64,000 nucleotides of DNA from Bryoerythrophyllum caledonicum (Eukaryota > Streptophyta > Bryopsida > Pottiales > Pottiaceae). Position 1 is the first letter of the stretch. Each line of letters opens with the position of its first letter. Shown here piece by piece: positions 45,201 through 56,495 of this stretch. Position numbers and translations under genes: made by a program. The stretch spans positions 10,546,187 through 10,610,186 of the forward strand of contig OZ020525.1 in NCBI GenBank assembly GCA_963971425.1, in the 5' to 3' direction. The notes below the pieces were generated by a model. The model ran no database searches. It was given only the letters and a program-made list of their open reading frames with translations, and was not told the DNA's origin.

Positions 45201-47771
45201 AATAGAAGATAATTAATAATCAAGCTATCAATGGAAAAACAAATATGGGTCCAGATGGTAATTACTAATACCAATTTACATCGTGCATACAATTAAGCAG
45301 AACCGAGATCTGCCCTTTCGGATTGAGCACAACACTAGAAACCGAGTAATGCCAGGATTTGTCATTGGGGTGAACTTCATTAATATAGCGCCACCATGCA
45401 TTACATCTGTGGTTTCCATTCCACACAAAAAACATTTTTCCTTTGAAATGTGCATACTCTAGATTCGAACCCAAAAACTCCTCAAATTTCACATTGGCAA
45501 ATTGCAAATGAGAATTCCACCTTGCCTTGATCTCAGGAGACACATCACGGATTAACTCTGCATCGTCAAACAAAGAAATTTAAAAAGAACGATCACCGTC
45601 AATGTATCCGCCTTCAAATCGCTTTTGAAGGACGCATACATCGACCTCCTACACAGGACGAACACGTGGCAATGGAACCATCCTGCAAAGAGGTACGTAA
45701 AAGGGGCCTTTGGTGACGCGCATATTTTCAAGGACAATCACAAAATTTGATTTCTGGTGAAGTTGCCGTGCCCTCTCTCCATCTTGAACATTGACCAAAC
45801 CACTTGGGCATTTTTATTCTGATCTAATTTTATTGACTTAAGATTTGTATTCTAATTTATAGTAACTTGTTCAAATACCTATGGTTATGTGTATCATATG
45901 CCTTATCATTCTTAAAAGTATGTGCATTGTTATTCAGATTAATGCGAAAGTTTCTTCACAGGTCAACACAACTCAAGACGACAAGGAAGGCCCTCTCAAC
46001 CCAGAAATTTAGGTTTGTTAATCATTTGTTTTAAACGTAAAATCTTAAGTCAATAATGACGTCATTGTTGATTTCATTAAAGCCATTGTCGAATTCATTA
46101 AAGCCATTGTCAACAAAGACTACATTAGATCAGAATAAAAATTTAAGCATAGCCTCTTTGAACAAGCCTTTGTCCACAGAGGCTATTCACCTACTTCTTA
46201 ATTGTCAGCTTTCAATTAGTTTAATGAATCACAATTGAGCAAAAAGAGTATCTTTGTCCACGAAGCCTTCTCACAACATTCAAATGTTCAAAAGCAACAA
46301 TAGTTTGACAGCATCACAAGAGACTTCGTCCACAAAGCTTTCATTCATAAATTCACACTCCAAACAAGAATTCATATTTGGACAATGAAACCACATTAAA
46401 TCAAACAAAAACAAGCTTTCCAATCCATCACATGTTGAATTTAAGAGTTCAACCATACCATAGGTTGAGATGATCCCTCAATAATGCCAATATCGCCAAC
46501 ATCTGTGGTACCTACTCCTCTTGGTATGCTCAGCCACATGCACACAACAATTTAGAATCCACGGTCGTAGAAGTTCTCACCTCACAAGGGCATAACATCA
46601 AAAGTTGCAAATATAAATGAGGCTTTGTCAACGAAGTCTCATTGGACATGCATGACAGCTCATGCCCATGTTCCAGCACAAAAACATGCTTCGTTGACAA
46701 AGCTTCATGGCTCAAACTCTGGTGGTACTAGAAGAACATTATGATGTACTCAAAGAACATGCTTCGTTGACGAAGCATAACAATTTGCCTCAAACATGCT
46801 TCGTTGACGAAGCTTCATACTCAAACTTGTTGTTGATTCATACACAAAATTTTCAAACTTGTTGCTGATAAATTTCCATACTTACTGCTGTTCGTTCATA
46901 AAATTCAGAGATCTTCATGTGTCGTACGAACATGATTTGTTATGACGTCGTTCATAAAATCATTCTTTCATTATTTTTTAAAACATATCATTACTGCGAT
47001 TTTATGAACGACGTCGCAGAAAAAACGATTTATGCCAAGCATGATTTTTTATGACAAGAATGCTGCAGTGATGTGCTACAAATCATTAGATGCCAAACCT
47101 GCGTGTTGAGTTCGAACTGAAATTTGGATTTCACTGGGCTCAAGTCATCTGAGAATCTGGTAAAACAAGTGCACAGATGCTCACCTTGTCGCCTGAGAAG
47201 GAGTCAATGGTTGCCGCTAAAGGAGATGAGCACGCCATATCGTCCAATTCAGCAACAATTCCTCCTCTAAATATGACCTACCACACCAACACAACAAATT
47301 AGATTTAAAGGAAACAATCAAAAATTTCCACTCACTAAAAAGGTTTTGTTAGATTACGAAGCCAAAGCCTGACGATCACAAAGCCTAAGGTTTATGATCC
47401 ATGAAGTTAAGTCACACGAAGCCAAAGTTCTGGACCGTTAAAGACGTAAGTTCCTGGAGTTCTCGACGTCCAAAGAAGAGGGTGAGAAACAGGCTTCGTC
47501 GACGAAGCCTTAGTTGACAGCTCGAATTAGTTGTCACTTCAGAAGATAGTATGTGCTCTCAAGCTAAAAAGAACTCTGACACCTCATGATGCGCGTCCAC
47601 GTCGAGGATGTGGACCCACTCTTCCCAAATAGGTGCAAGGTCAGCGCGCAACTTAAGCACGTATCTGGAGACACTACCAAAATAAGGCATCCTGGAAATG
47701 TCTAAATCCTAGCGTCCTGGAGATGCTGCCGCAGATCCTGTAAATGCTGCCGCAATTGGTGGCACGTTCAT
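42266..47771 (-). pseudogene. ParB-like plus DNA/RNA methyltransferase-like gene, decayed
   Basis: Minus-strand coding blocks occur in order. 47771-47583: MNVPPIAAAF, later YVLKLRADLAPIWEEWVHIL. 47270-47187: AELDDMACSSPLAATIDSFS. 45723-45275: VPLPRVRPV, then VWNGNHRCNAWWRYI, like the DGNHR core of ParB/Srx-type domains. 45160-44970, 44840-44640 and 44540-43950: helical blocks without a name. 43880-43250: Lys/Glu-rich linker (KKKRLTKAEKAKLEIEVA). 43010-42730: LIIADIPENLPV (motif IV, DPP[W/Y] expected) and DWWALNELPLALP. 42537-42370: WRGPREKFDDFLKSMIE, then VLDWNASTG (motif I). Motif IV before motif I is the beta-class methyltransferase order. At least five in-frame stops and several shifts break it, and the last exon is missing. 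Introns appear GT-AG. The function of this fusion is not known to me. Confidence 0.6.
46165..47509. repeat. Cluster of GCTTCGTTGACGAAGC palindromes
   Basis: Eight or more near-palindromic 16-18-mers of the type GCTTCGTTGACGAAGC lie at about 46168, 46253, 46324, 46621, 46688, 46761, 46798 and 47492 (the last, GGCTTCGTCGACGAAGCC, is perfect). A 17-bp inverted pair (ACGTCGTTCATAAAATC, 46954-46970 and 47000-47016) lies among them. The cluster occupies the gap between two coding blocks of the ParB/methyltransferase relic. Confidence 0.75.
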
Positions 47772-47777
47772 GAGTTC

Positions 47778-47950
47778 TGTTAGATTAGGAGAGAGATCGA
47801 TAGAAAGTAATGTATTCTATATATTAATAAAGTTGTTATACATATATATATGACCCTTGTTTATAGAGTCACGACTCTTCTATCAAGAGTCACACCTCTT
47901 TGTTTAATTGATGTACTAACTATACACAATATTTATACGTATGTCTAACA
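47778..47950 (-). repeat. 3' LTR of the copia element
   Basis: 173 bp with TG...CA ends. The purine tract AGTGGGAG (minus strand, 47951-47958) abuts it. Confidence 0.93.
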
Positions 47951-48088
47951 CTCCCACTAGTATACTAGGTTAAAGCTTCATCTGTTTGGATGAACATTAT
48001 ATCATCCTAAACGGTCTTCTTCTGTAACGTAGGGTTTGGAGTGTCGTTGCATTGCAGTCTTGTGGCTGCGCCTATGATGCCTGTGCCT

Positions 48089-48169
48089 GCGGCGATTGTG
48101 CCTGCGTCGCCTCTTGCGGCGATTGTGCCTGCATCGCTTCTTGCGGTGACTGTACCTACGTCGCCTCCT
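48089..48169 (+). repeat. 27-bp GC-rich tandem repeat in copia 3' region
   Basis: Three units of GCGGCGATTGTGCCTGCGTC plus GCCTCTT lie between the pol end and the 3' LTR. Both strands stay open across the array and give repetitive Cys/Asp or Arg/His peptides; these are by-products of the 27-bp period rather than evidence of a gene. Confidence 0.8.
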
Positions 48170-48799
48170 GCAGTGGCGGTGGCCTTTTCTGCTTCGCAGC
48201 TTGTGGTAGTGGCGGTGGGTCTTGCAAGGTCCGTGCGGAAACGAGCGGCGGCGGCTAGGCACTACGTTTGAGTCCGCTGATGCAGGTTAGAGGAGGCGGA
48301 AGTTGAAGGAGGACTGCCGGCGTTGGTGCTGAGGCAAAGTCGACGCTGGTTGAGTAGAGCTGCAGCTGATTGGATGGAGCATGTGAACGAACAGCGAAGA
48401 TGGAGACTAGCGAGAAGATGAAGCAATCCAAAAACAGCTCGATGTCGATAGTGGAGGTTGTGGACTCCTCGCCCAAGGACCAGTTCACGTGGGCGCAGAT
48501 CATGCACGATTTGTAGTACTTCGACTTCTCGCCGAAGGGGCTTAACTTCAGTCCGCGGTTAGACTCTTCCAGCAACTTCCAGAGCCTGAGCGCCATATTA
48601 ACTTTGCTTGAGTTCATTCCTTGTATTGTTGTGTTGTGATTTTGCTTGGTTGTTTTGGCTTGAGAGGTCTTTGAAATGTCACTTATGTGTGTAGAATAGA
48701 GGTAATTTCTCCCACTCAAAGATTGCTCAAGAGATAGAAAACTCCCACTGAAGTTGAGAGGTCTAAAAACCAAAAATGCTTGGCTTGGAGAACTTTTTT

Positions 48800-51700
48800 G
48801 TGTAGTGGGAATTAAACACATGCCAAGTTTATTTATATAATAGAGATGCTTATCTCGTGGTAATGCCTTGGTGAGGATATCAGTTGTCATTTCAGCTGTA
48901 GATATAAATAGAAGTTTAATTTTTTGGATTAAGACTTTTTCACGTGTTAAAATGATATTGGGTGTCAATATGCTTGGAACGTGAATGATACTTTGGATTG
49001 GCTGTTAAAGCAAGAGCGCTTTGGCTATCTGAATAAATAGGTGTAGGATCAGATTGGGGAAACCCAAGTTCTTGTAATAATTTTCTTAACCAAATGGCTT
49101 CAGCTGTAGCTTTAGCTAATGCCATATGCTCTGATTTGGTGGAAGAAAGAGCAATAGATTGTTATTTCTTGCTCCCCCAAGAGATAACACCGTTGGCTAA
49201 GAGAAAACAATAACCAGAGGTGGATCTTCTTGTGTCTTTGCAGCCAGCCCAATCAACACTATAATATCCATGGATGCCCCCTTGTGAGGAACGTTTGTAG
49301 CAGATTCCATAAGGTAAAGTGCCTTTCACATATTGCAAAGTTCTTTTAAGAGTTTGAATATGGGTTTCAGCTGGAGTACTTAGGTATTGTGCCAAACTAC
49401 TGATTGTATGAGCGCAATCTGGTCGAGTATTGACAATGGCATGCATTAGGCTGCTAACTATTTAAGAATAAAAGTGTTGGTCTTCTTGGGATACAAAAGA
49501 GTCTTCTTTGCTTAATCGAATCTCGGATTCCATTGGGGTGCTAATAGAGTTGCAGTCTAACATATTGTATTCCGTGAGTTTGGAAAAAAGGTATTTTCGC
49601 TGATGAATAAAAGTCCAACCTTCAGATTTATTTCTTATGATGGCATTGCCAAGGGTGAAGTGTAATTCACCTTCATCTGACATGTCAAATTCTTGCTGTG
49701 ATAGAGTTTTGATGTTGAGAATGAAAGTGAGCTGATTACTCACTAATATACAATCATCAACATAAACGTAAGTATGAGAAAAGTATTGTTAACTTTTCTT
49801 TGGATGTATATACTAGCATCAGATTCTAATCTGTGGAATTTGTGGAAAGTAAGGTATTGGTCTAAACGTTGATACGAAGCACGGGAGGATTGTTTTAAGC
49901 CATATAAAGATTTGCAAAGTTTGCAAATCAGGTCTGAATTTGAAGGTAATGAGAAACCTTCAGGAATTGTCATATAAATGTCTTCCTCAATATATCCATT
50001 TAAGAATGCAGTCTTAACATCCAATTGGTGGATTTCCAAATCATATTGAGTGGCAAGTGCCAATAAAACTTAAATTGAGTTAGTTTTAACCACAGGAGAA
50101 AATGTCTCCATGTAGTCAATGCCTTGTATTTGAGTGAAGCCACGGGCCACTAAACGAGCTTCGTACTTGTCTAAAGTACCATGAGCCTTTGTTTTGACTT
50201 TAAAAAAACCCATTTAGAAGTGATTGGCTCATGATTTGGAGGTAATTTGGTAAGAATCCAAGTTTTGTTTTTCTCCAAAGAATCACTTTCAGCTTAATGG
50301 TTGAATGCCATTGTTGGAAATCTAATCTTGATAATGCTTCTTGGAATGTTTGAGGAAGATCATTTGTATGTGAGACAACATTGGTTTGATGCCTTTTTGG
50401 AGTAGGCTTTTGTTTTGATGCTCGGCCAGCTACGGATTCAAGTAACCTTCGTGTTGGTTTGATTTGCCTTTTAGGTCTTGCTAGGGAACTTGGAGGTGCA
50501 TATTGGGGTTGAAAGTCTGATGTGATGTCATCTCTTTCAGGGCTCGCAGCATCTGAATATGAAGTTGGTGGGGTAGCATATGATGGTCCAAGTGGACTTT
50601 GAATATTTTGAGGTATTGAGGATGCCGGTTGTTGTGGTTGTTGTTGTTGTAATTGAGAAGGTGGAGGCAATATTTGTTTGTTTGGTAATTGACGATAGTG
50701 AGTTTGAATAGTAGGTTGAATTTGAAATATTTTAGGATAGATTAGAATCTCTTGGTCATCATTTATTTGAAAAGAGTGACTTATTGATTTTGCACTTAAA
50801 ACTTCATCAAATATAACATTCCCTGATATTATTAATTTGTGAGTATGTGTGTTTATCAAACGGTAAGCCTTAGTTTCTTTACTATATCCTATAAAGATAG
50901 CTTCAAAAGAATGGGAGTCTAATTTTCTGCATTGTTCTTTGGGTATGAAGACATGTGCTTTACATCCAAAGATTTTGAGATAAGATAAGTTGGGTTGATG
51001 GCCATACCATAACCCAAATGGTGTTGAATTGTTTGATATAGCTTTTGAAAGACTTCTATTTTGGAGATAATTGGCTCTATATAATGTTTCGCCCCAAAAT
51101 ATCTTTGGTAATTTTGCATATGATAACATAGATAGGACGGTTCCTATTAATGTCCTATTTTTGCGTTCTGACACACCATTTTGTTGTGGTGTATAGGCTG
51201 TAGTTATTTCCCCCTTGATGCCATGTACTTGACAGAAATTTTCAAATTCAGTTGAAAGGTATTCATCACCTTGATTTGTTCTTAGGATCTGGATGGTATG
51301 GTAAGTTTGATTTTCAACAAAACTCTTATATTGCTGAAATTTTGTAAATGCTTCTGATTTGTACTTCATTAAGTAAATGGTACAACATCTTGAGAAGTCA
51401 TCAATAAATGTGATGAAATATAGGTATCCTGTATGTGTGGCCACTTGCATAGGTCCACATATATCAGAATGTACCAATTCCAAGATTTTAGTAGCTCTTC
51501 TTGCTCCCTTCTTAGGGAACTTACTTTTGTGTTGTTTGCCGTCTATGCATGATTGGCACAAGCTGATTTTTTTTTCATCAAGAAGTTTAATTTCTTTAGA
51601 CATACTTTGAATTTGCTTAAGTCTCTGCTAATTGATATGACCTAGTCTTAAATGCCATAAATCAGTTGTATTGTGTAATGTAATGGTTGGTATTGCCAAA

Positions 51701-52041
51701 ACATAGTTGTTTGAGATAATAGTCTCACCTAATTCATATAAATCTGGATTTAATTTACATTTAGCTATGATTTGACTCAATTTGTTGATAAAGATAGAAA
51801 TTCCATCTTTGATATGAATTTCACCTCCTGCTTGATCAAGTAGCTTGGCTCAAAATAGATTCTTGGCCAAGCCCGGAATGTGCAAAACATTAGGTATGTT
51901 TTTCTCATCCCCATTAGTCAATTTGATAAGAACATCACCATGTCCTTCAATGGTGTAGGATGTGGAGTCATCCCCTAAATAAACTACTTGGTCGTCTTGA
52001 CACTTGGTATAGTTTGAGAATCCTTCTCGCTGATGACACAT
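48800..52041 (-). pseudogene. pol: copia pol (protease end, integrase, RT, RNase H)
   Basis: Blocks in order on the minus strand: protease remainder (52041-51850, VLHIPGLAKNLF); integrase (51603-50760) with HSDICGP, RTNQGDEYL and PQQNGVSERKNRT; RT (50063-49460) with QLDVKTAFLNG and YGLKQSSRAS; RNase H (49446-48840) with TRRSTSGYCFLL, YSDSQSALAL and MTTDILTKAL. The integrase's second Asp is Asn (normally RSDNGGEY). The RT YVDD box straddles a frameshift near 49760. Several stops separate the blocks. Confidence 0.92.
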
Positions 52042-52044
52042 GTG

Positions 52045-53293
52045 CTAGGTGGCCCCAGAATCCACATACCAAGTGGAATTGATGTGTCCTTGGGTTTTGG
52101 AGGCTACCACATAAAGTTTGTTGTCGGTTGTTGCAAGACTGGTTTGTCTTATATTATTACCTTTTTCTGCAGCAATTCTGGCTCTGCAGTCTTTGATGTG
52201 ATGCCCAGGCTTTTTGCAATAAAACACTTTTTCTCTCTTGCAAGAATCTTCTTCTCAAAAGGTTTGTAGCCACTGCTCTCTCCTTTTGAATCTGAACTTG
52301 TTTTAAAGCTCTTGTTAAAGTAAGGTTTCTTGCTTTTGTTGAAATTCTTCTTTCCAACATAGAGTGCTGATTTGTTTTGAGAAGTAGGACTTGTATCTTT
52401 GATAAATGTCTCTTCTTGAATCAAATTAGTGATTAATGTTTGCAAAGTGAGCCCAATTTGCCTTGGCAAGGAGCGAATGAAGGGTTGATAATTTTGAGGG
52501 AGACTCCTCATTAACATAATTACAGCTTCATCATCTGGTATAGGTGATCCAGCTCCTTGTAATTGCTCAAGATGAGCTCTGAAGTTATGAATATGTTTGA
52601 CAATATTTGTATTGTCTTGCATTTTTAAATTAATTAATCTATCATTTAAATGCATTTTTGTTACTATGTCTTGAGATTCAAAAATGCTTATTAATCCTGA
52701 CCAAGCTAAATGTGATGTGGTGCAGGATTGAATGTGGGAGACTATTGAATTTTCAAGGCAGTTATTGATGATGGTTAATGCTAATGTATCTTGGTCCTCC
52801 CACATGCTTATGCTTCCTGCACCTGTTTGAGGCAAAGCAGGAGTTCCAACAGCTATTTCTGCTTCTGTCACAGCCATTGGTAAGTATTCAGTTCCACTAA
52901 CTATAGGCCATAGTTTTTTTGTTTTAAAAATTAGAGTTAATCTATGTTTCCAAGTATTAAAATATGAGCCATTAATTTTTGTGACATGGCTGATGTCTAC
53001 TTTATGTGTTGACATTTCTAATATTCTCCTCTTAAAATTGCTTGAATTTCACATTCTTCAATAAAATCATTAGAAATGAGTTCTAGATTTTCTTCATTGA
53101 AGTTTGTGAATGTTTCAATGTATGTTGCAGAGGTGTTGCAAATGTCAAATGTATTTTGCCCATATTCAAATGGTTGTTCTTGCTCTTGAATTGGAAATGG
53201 ATCTGATGGTACTTGTATTAATGCATTATTCAAGTTTCTATTAACAAATTGAAGTTCAATTTGAATTTCAGCTCTTTCAAGCTCAAAAGTCAA
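52045..53293 (-). pseudogene. gag: copia gag and start of protease
   Basis: The main gag frame starts at 53015 (MSTHKVDISHVTKINGSYFN, then WKHRLTLIFKTKKLW), the capsid-like UBN2 type. A further frame upstream to 53293 is open. The nucleocapsid zinc knuckle lies at about 52185-52225, but a 1-nt deletion splits it: one frame gives KCFIAKS, the other FYCKKPGHHIKDC. The second frame continues to the protease active site WYVDSGAT at about 52045, then a stop. Confidence 0.85.
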
Positions 53294-53403
53294 TGGATCT
53301 AAAACATCTTCGCCTACATTTTCCTGTAGCAGGATTTTCGAGATAACACATTGTGCTATTACATGTTATGATAGCATATCTTTATGCCAACTATGTTTAC
53401 ATT

Positions 53404-53415
53404 GCTCTGATACCA
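53404..53415 (-). promoter_or_regulatory. Primer-binding site (initiator Met tRNA)
   Basis: Minus strand TGGTATCAGAGC immediately follows the 5' LTR. This is the standard plant copia primer site, complementary to the 3' end of tRNA-iMet. Confidence 0.93.
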
Positions 53416-53588
53416 TGTTAGATTAGGAGAGAGATCGATAGAAAGTAATGTATTCTATATGTTAATAAAGTTGTCATACATATATATATGACCCTTGTTC
53501 ACAGAGTCGCGACTCTTCTATCAAGAGTCACACCTCTTTGTTTAACTAGTGTATTAACTATACACAGTATTTATACGTATGTCTAACA
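53416..53588 (-). repeat. 5' LTR of the copia element
   Basis: 173 bp, the same length as the other LTR, with about ten substitutions between them. All that I counted are transitions. Confidence 0.93.
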
Positions 53589-53590
53589 AA

Positions 53591-54050
53591 TTCATGTGGG
53601 CATGATCATGTGCACGTAGATCCAGAGTTCACGTGGGCATGATCATGTGCGCGCGCAGGTGTGAGGTTCTATATCCAGAACCACCACCGCCACCAACGAC
53701 CAACGCTATGATATATCAACCAGCCACTCGAACAACACACCCATCCGATCCCTCGCCACCACGTGCCATCCCCGAATTCTTCCCGCGACACTCAACCGCC
53801 CCCCCGACTGTTACAAGACTTTCCGCTTTGTGATTAGTTATGCACCAGGTTCAGCATGTCTAACTTCGATAAAGCTTCCGAGTCAATATCCAGTCTATCC
53901 TGTCTATCCAGTCCTAACTTCGATAAAGCTTCCGAGTCTTTACAGTCCTAACTTCGACGTCCAGTTCTGAGTCAATACCTAGCTTCTGAGTCAATATCTA
54001 GCTGCTAATGTCCACTCCAGTCCTAACTTCGACATCCAGTTCTGCACTTA
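53591..54050 (+). repeat. Tandem repeats right of the copia element
   Basis: TTCATGTGGGCATGATCATG is repeated at 53591 and 53631. From 53857 to 54050, CCTAACTTCGATAAAGCTTC and GAGTCAATATCTAGC-type units recur several times. No gene is seen before 54270. Confidence 0.7.
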
Positions 54051-54269
54051 TCAGCATGTACGTGGTGGACACTGTTCATAAACCGTGCATGGTGACCCAT
54101 GCACACGCACAACTTCCATTCGCTTCCTTCCCAACAATTCCTTCTCACCAGTAGCAGCTGCAATCTCGGCCCTAGGTTGAGCTGAAGGAATCCTATCCTA
54201 TGTCTCCGATATCGGGTTGGAGAATCATGAATCTAGGTTTGCGGTTTTGGGGGTCAGTTGCTACAAACA

Positions 54270-54578
54270 CTTAGCTGCCACTTGGTGGACTCGCCTGATA
54301 TGGTGCGGAAGCAGATCAACTTCAAGCGGCTGTCGCTGACGGACATCACCATCCCGGAGCTGCCGCGCGCGCCGCCCAAGAAAGTGATGTGGAAGGCATA
54401 TGAGGACGCGCATGTAGAGCAGAAGTGGGCGAGCAGCTCGTGGGGCAAGAAGCTGGCGGTACGCACGCGGCGCGCAGCTCTGACGGACTTCGACCGCTTC
54501 AAGGTGATGGTGGCACGCGTGAAGCACAGCTCCATCGTGCGCTGTGAGCTCGGCAAGCTTAGGCAGGAGAAGGCATAG
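54270..54578 (+). pseudogene. RPL14: Ribosomal protein L14 (60S, eL14), 5'-truncated copy
   Basis: The frame reads LVDSPDMVRKQINFKRLSLT, then KWASSSWGKKLAVRTRRA and LTDFDRFKVMVARVKHS before a stop, matching the C-terminal three-quarters of eukaryotic large-subunit protein eL14. About 35 N-terminal residues (the SH3-like beta barrel start) are missing, and no ATG lies upstream in frame; the first in-frame ATG encodes the M of DMVR. The body has no stops or shifts and is GC-rich. Either the first exon lies elsewhere or this is a truncated copy. The adjoining repeats and retrotransposon favour truncation. Confidence 0.8.
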
Positions 54579-56495
54579 TGCGTCGCTACGGGAGTGGTGC
54601 TGCTGCGATCACGAGTTGGGCCGAGAAGCTGAAGTCATGTTCGAATTTTCTCACTTATAAACCTTCATTGTTGTGTGCATGTTACCCTTTTCAGCGAAAG
54701 GCTCAGACTATGATTATGCACCTTGTAATTTATCGTTCTTGTGATGCATTTCTTAGGACAATTATTCATGTGCAAACTTTTCTGATACCTCTAGCTTCAA
54801 ATTCTAAAAGACTAAAGGATTGATAGGCCATGCTTTCACGATTTATATTCGTACTCAAAATCAAAAACAAATTAGCCTTTACCGTGATGTCGCGAGGTCA
54901 GGATTCAGGACTAAGGTAGAAGGGAATTAGGTCGGGATATTGGGGTAGCAGGTGTGGGAAACAAGTACGAGGTTGGGATTGCGGGGAACATTATCTATGT
55001 CTTTGTACCGGATATCATTACCTAGGTGATGGAAGTTGAGGTCCGGGTATTATATTAGTGAAGTTGGTTTTTAAACAATTCTGGTTAAGGATATTGACTA
55101 AAATTGACGAGGATGATGGATTTTGAAGTATGCTATCATAGCTTTCTTCAAAATTGCATCAGTCCTACATGACAACAAGAATAAAAATGCAATATGAAAT
55201 ACCACTACACGTTATTATAATCTCAGGACATGTAGACAAAACTCCACAACATAGACTAAACTCATAATGGTATGGTTCAAAGCATACTTTTTGGTTTGGA
55301 ATCACAGTCTCCACCGCTTCTGGAGTTGATTGTGCCTCCGCTGGTGATGGAGTTGATTACTCAATATCCTCCATAATTGCATCGGTTCCTCCTCTTTCCT
55401 TGCCCTTCCACACACACATTAGTATCATAATTAAATGAAAATATAGGAACAATGAAGATGAACTTAGCTAAGTCATCACATCATTGTTACATAAACTCTT
55501 GCAAAGACATTCAGAAATTGATGTAAATATAACTATAAACTACTAACTAAAAAGTCTTACAATTGAATCTCCTTCATTGTCAAGAACGAGGTGTTGTTCT
55601 CCATCTCTATCACGTTGTCTTAGATTATACGACAACACCCTTGCAATATCAGAAATGTCAGTGTCAGAAATATTTGCCTTTCTCCTTCCCATCTTAGCCG
55701 TCTGCAATTGTTGACGACTTAAAAACAAGATGCCTTGCCTCCTACGCTTCTTCTTCCTCTCACTTTCCACAACTAGACAATCCGTCGTAGTTTCCTCATT
55801 CCAACCTAATGACAATTCCAGAAACCTAGGCGTACAAATGAATTTGAAAACCTCTCTTTTAAAGTTGTCAAAACACATTCGAAAGACGCTTCTTAATTGA
55901 ATTTAGAAGTTTCCAACTCACAATTGCTATATTAATTTGGATACAACTTGGCAGAAATATGATAGCTTCCTCTCTGTCAGCCGCCGCCATTCACTTCGAT
56001 AATTGTTCACATTTTATTTATAACTTACATCTCTATGAGTTGTTTGTCACTAATTGTTATTTTTGGTTCATTGCCGTCATTCTAATGCTTGATAATAACC
56101 AGTCACTTTAATTCATGAACTTGATGGGTTGTCAACCTTTCAATCTTATTCCAATCATTCAGTACAGTCAGAGTGCAATAATACACCGTGAATTGTGATG
56201 TCGTCTATTCTTTAAAAGTTTCTCTAATTGCATCTATCCGCCGTCATTCACTTTCAAGAATAGGACTTGCAAAAATACCGAATCTCAACGTTTTCTTTTT
56301 CATTTACGGCTATTCGGATAAAAGAATTTTATTCCTGGATTACTCCCAAAATTTACTTCTAGTAAATAGTTTACATTCGTCCCTGTTAGAAGTTTTTGTT
56401 TGTGCAAGTACTTAATCTTCTGTGCCTCTGCTAAACTCCCTCTTTCGTTTCGATTTAATTTTGTCTTTGAGAGGTTGCAATTTACTTAGAGTACA
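54579..56495. other. Intergenic DNA, no recognised gene
   Basis: One minus-strand frame (55543-55878) is open for 111 codons and has a nuclear-localisation-like RKKKRRR stretch and KMGRRKANISDTDISD, but no recognised domain. The rest is AT-rich. Confidence 0.45.

Larger units (their letters stand above)
47778..53588 (-). mobile_element. Ty1/copia LTR retrotransposon, decayed
   Basis: Two 173-bp LTRs (TGTTAG...TAACA ends) bound a 5811-bp element reading on the minus strand. Order is gag, protease, integrase, reverse transcriptase, RNase H, which defines copia rather than gypsy. A primer-binding site for initiator-Met tRNA and a purine tract AGTGGGAG abut the LTRs. Flanks are AGTTC and AATTC, a 5-bp target duplication with one change. 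Frameshifts and stops affect gag, protease and RT, so it is not autonomous. About ten LTR-LTR differences (about 94% identity) indicate an old insertion. Confidence 0.95.

Noticed and set aside
42266-47771. In-frame TAG/TAA codons as evidence of an alternative genetic code
   Set aside because: Intact genes in the window use standard stops, and these stops sit at former CAG or TGG codons beside frameshifts, which fits decay.
48002-48271. Arg/His-rich or Cys-rich proteins at the copia 3' end
   Set aside because: They are translations of a 27-bp tandem repeat in several frames and show no independent coding signal.
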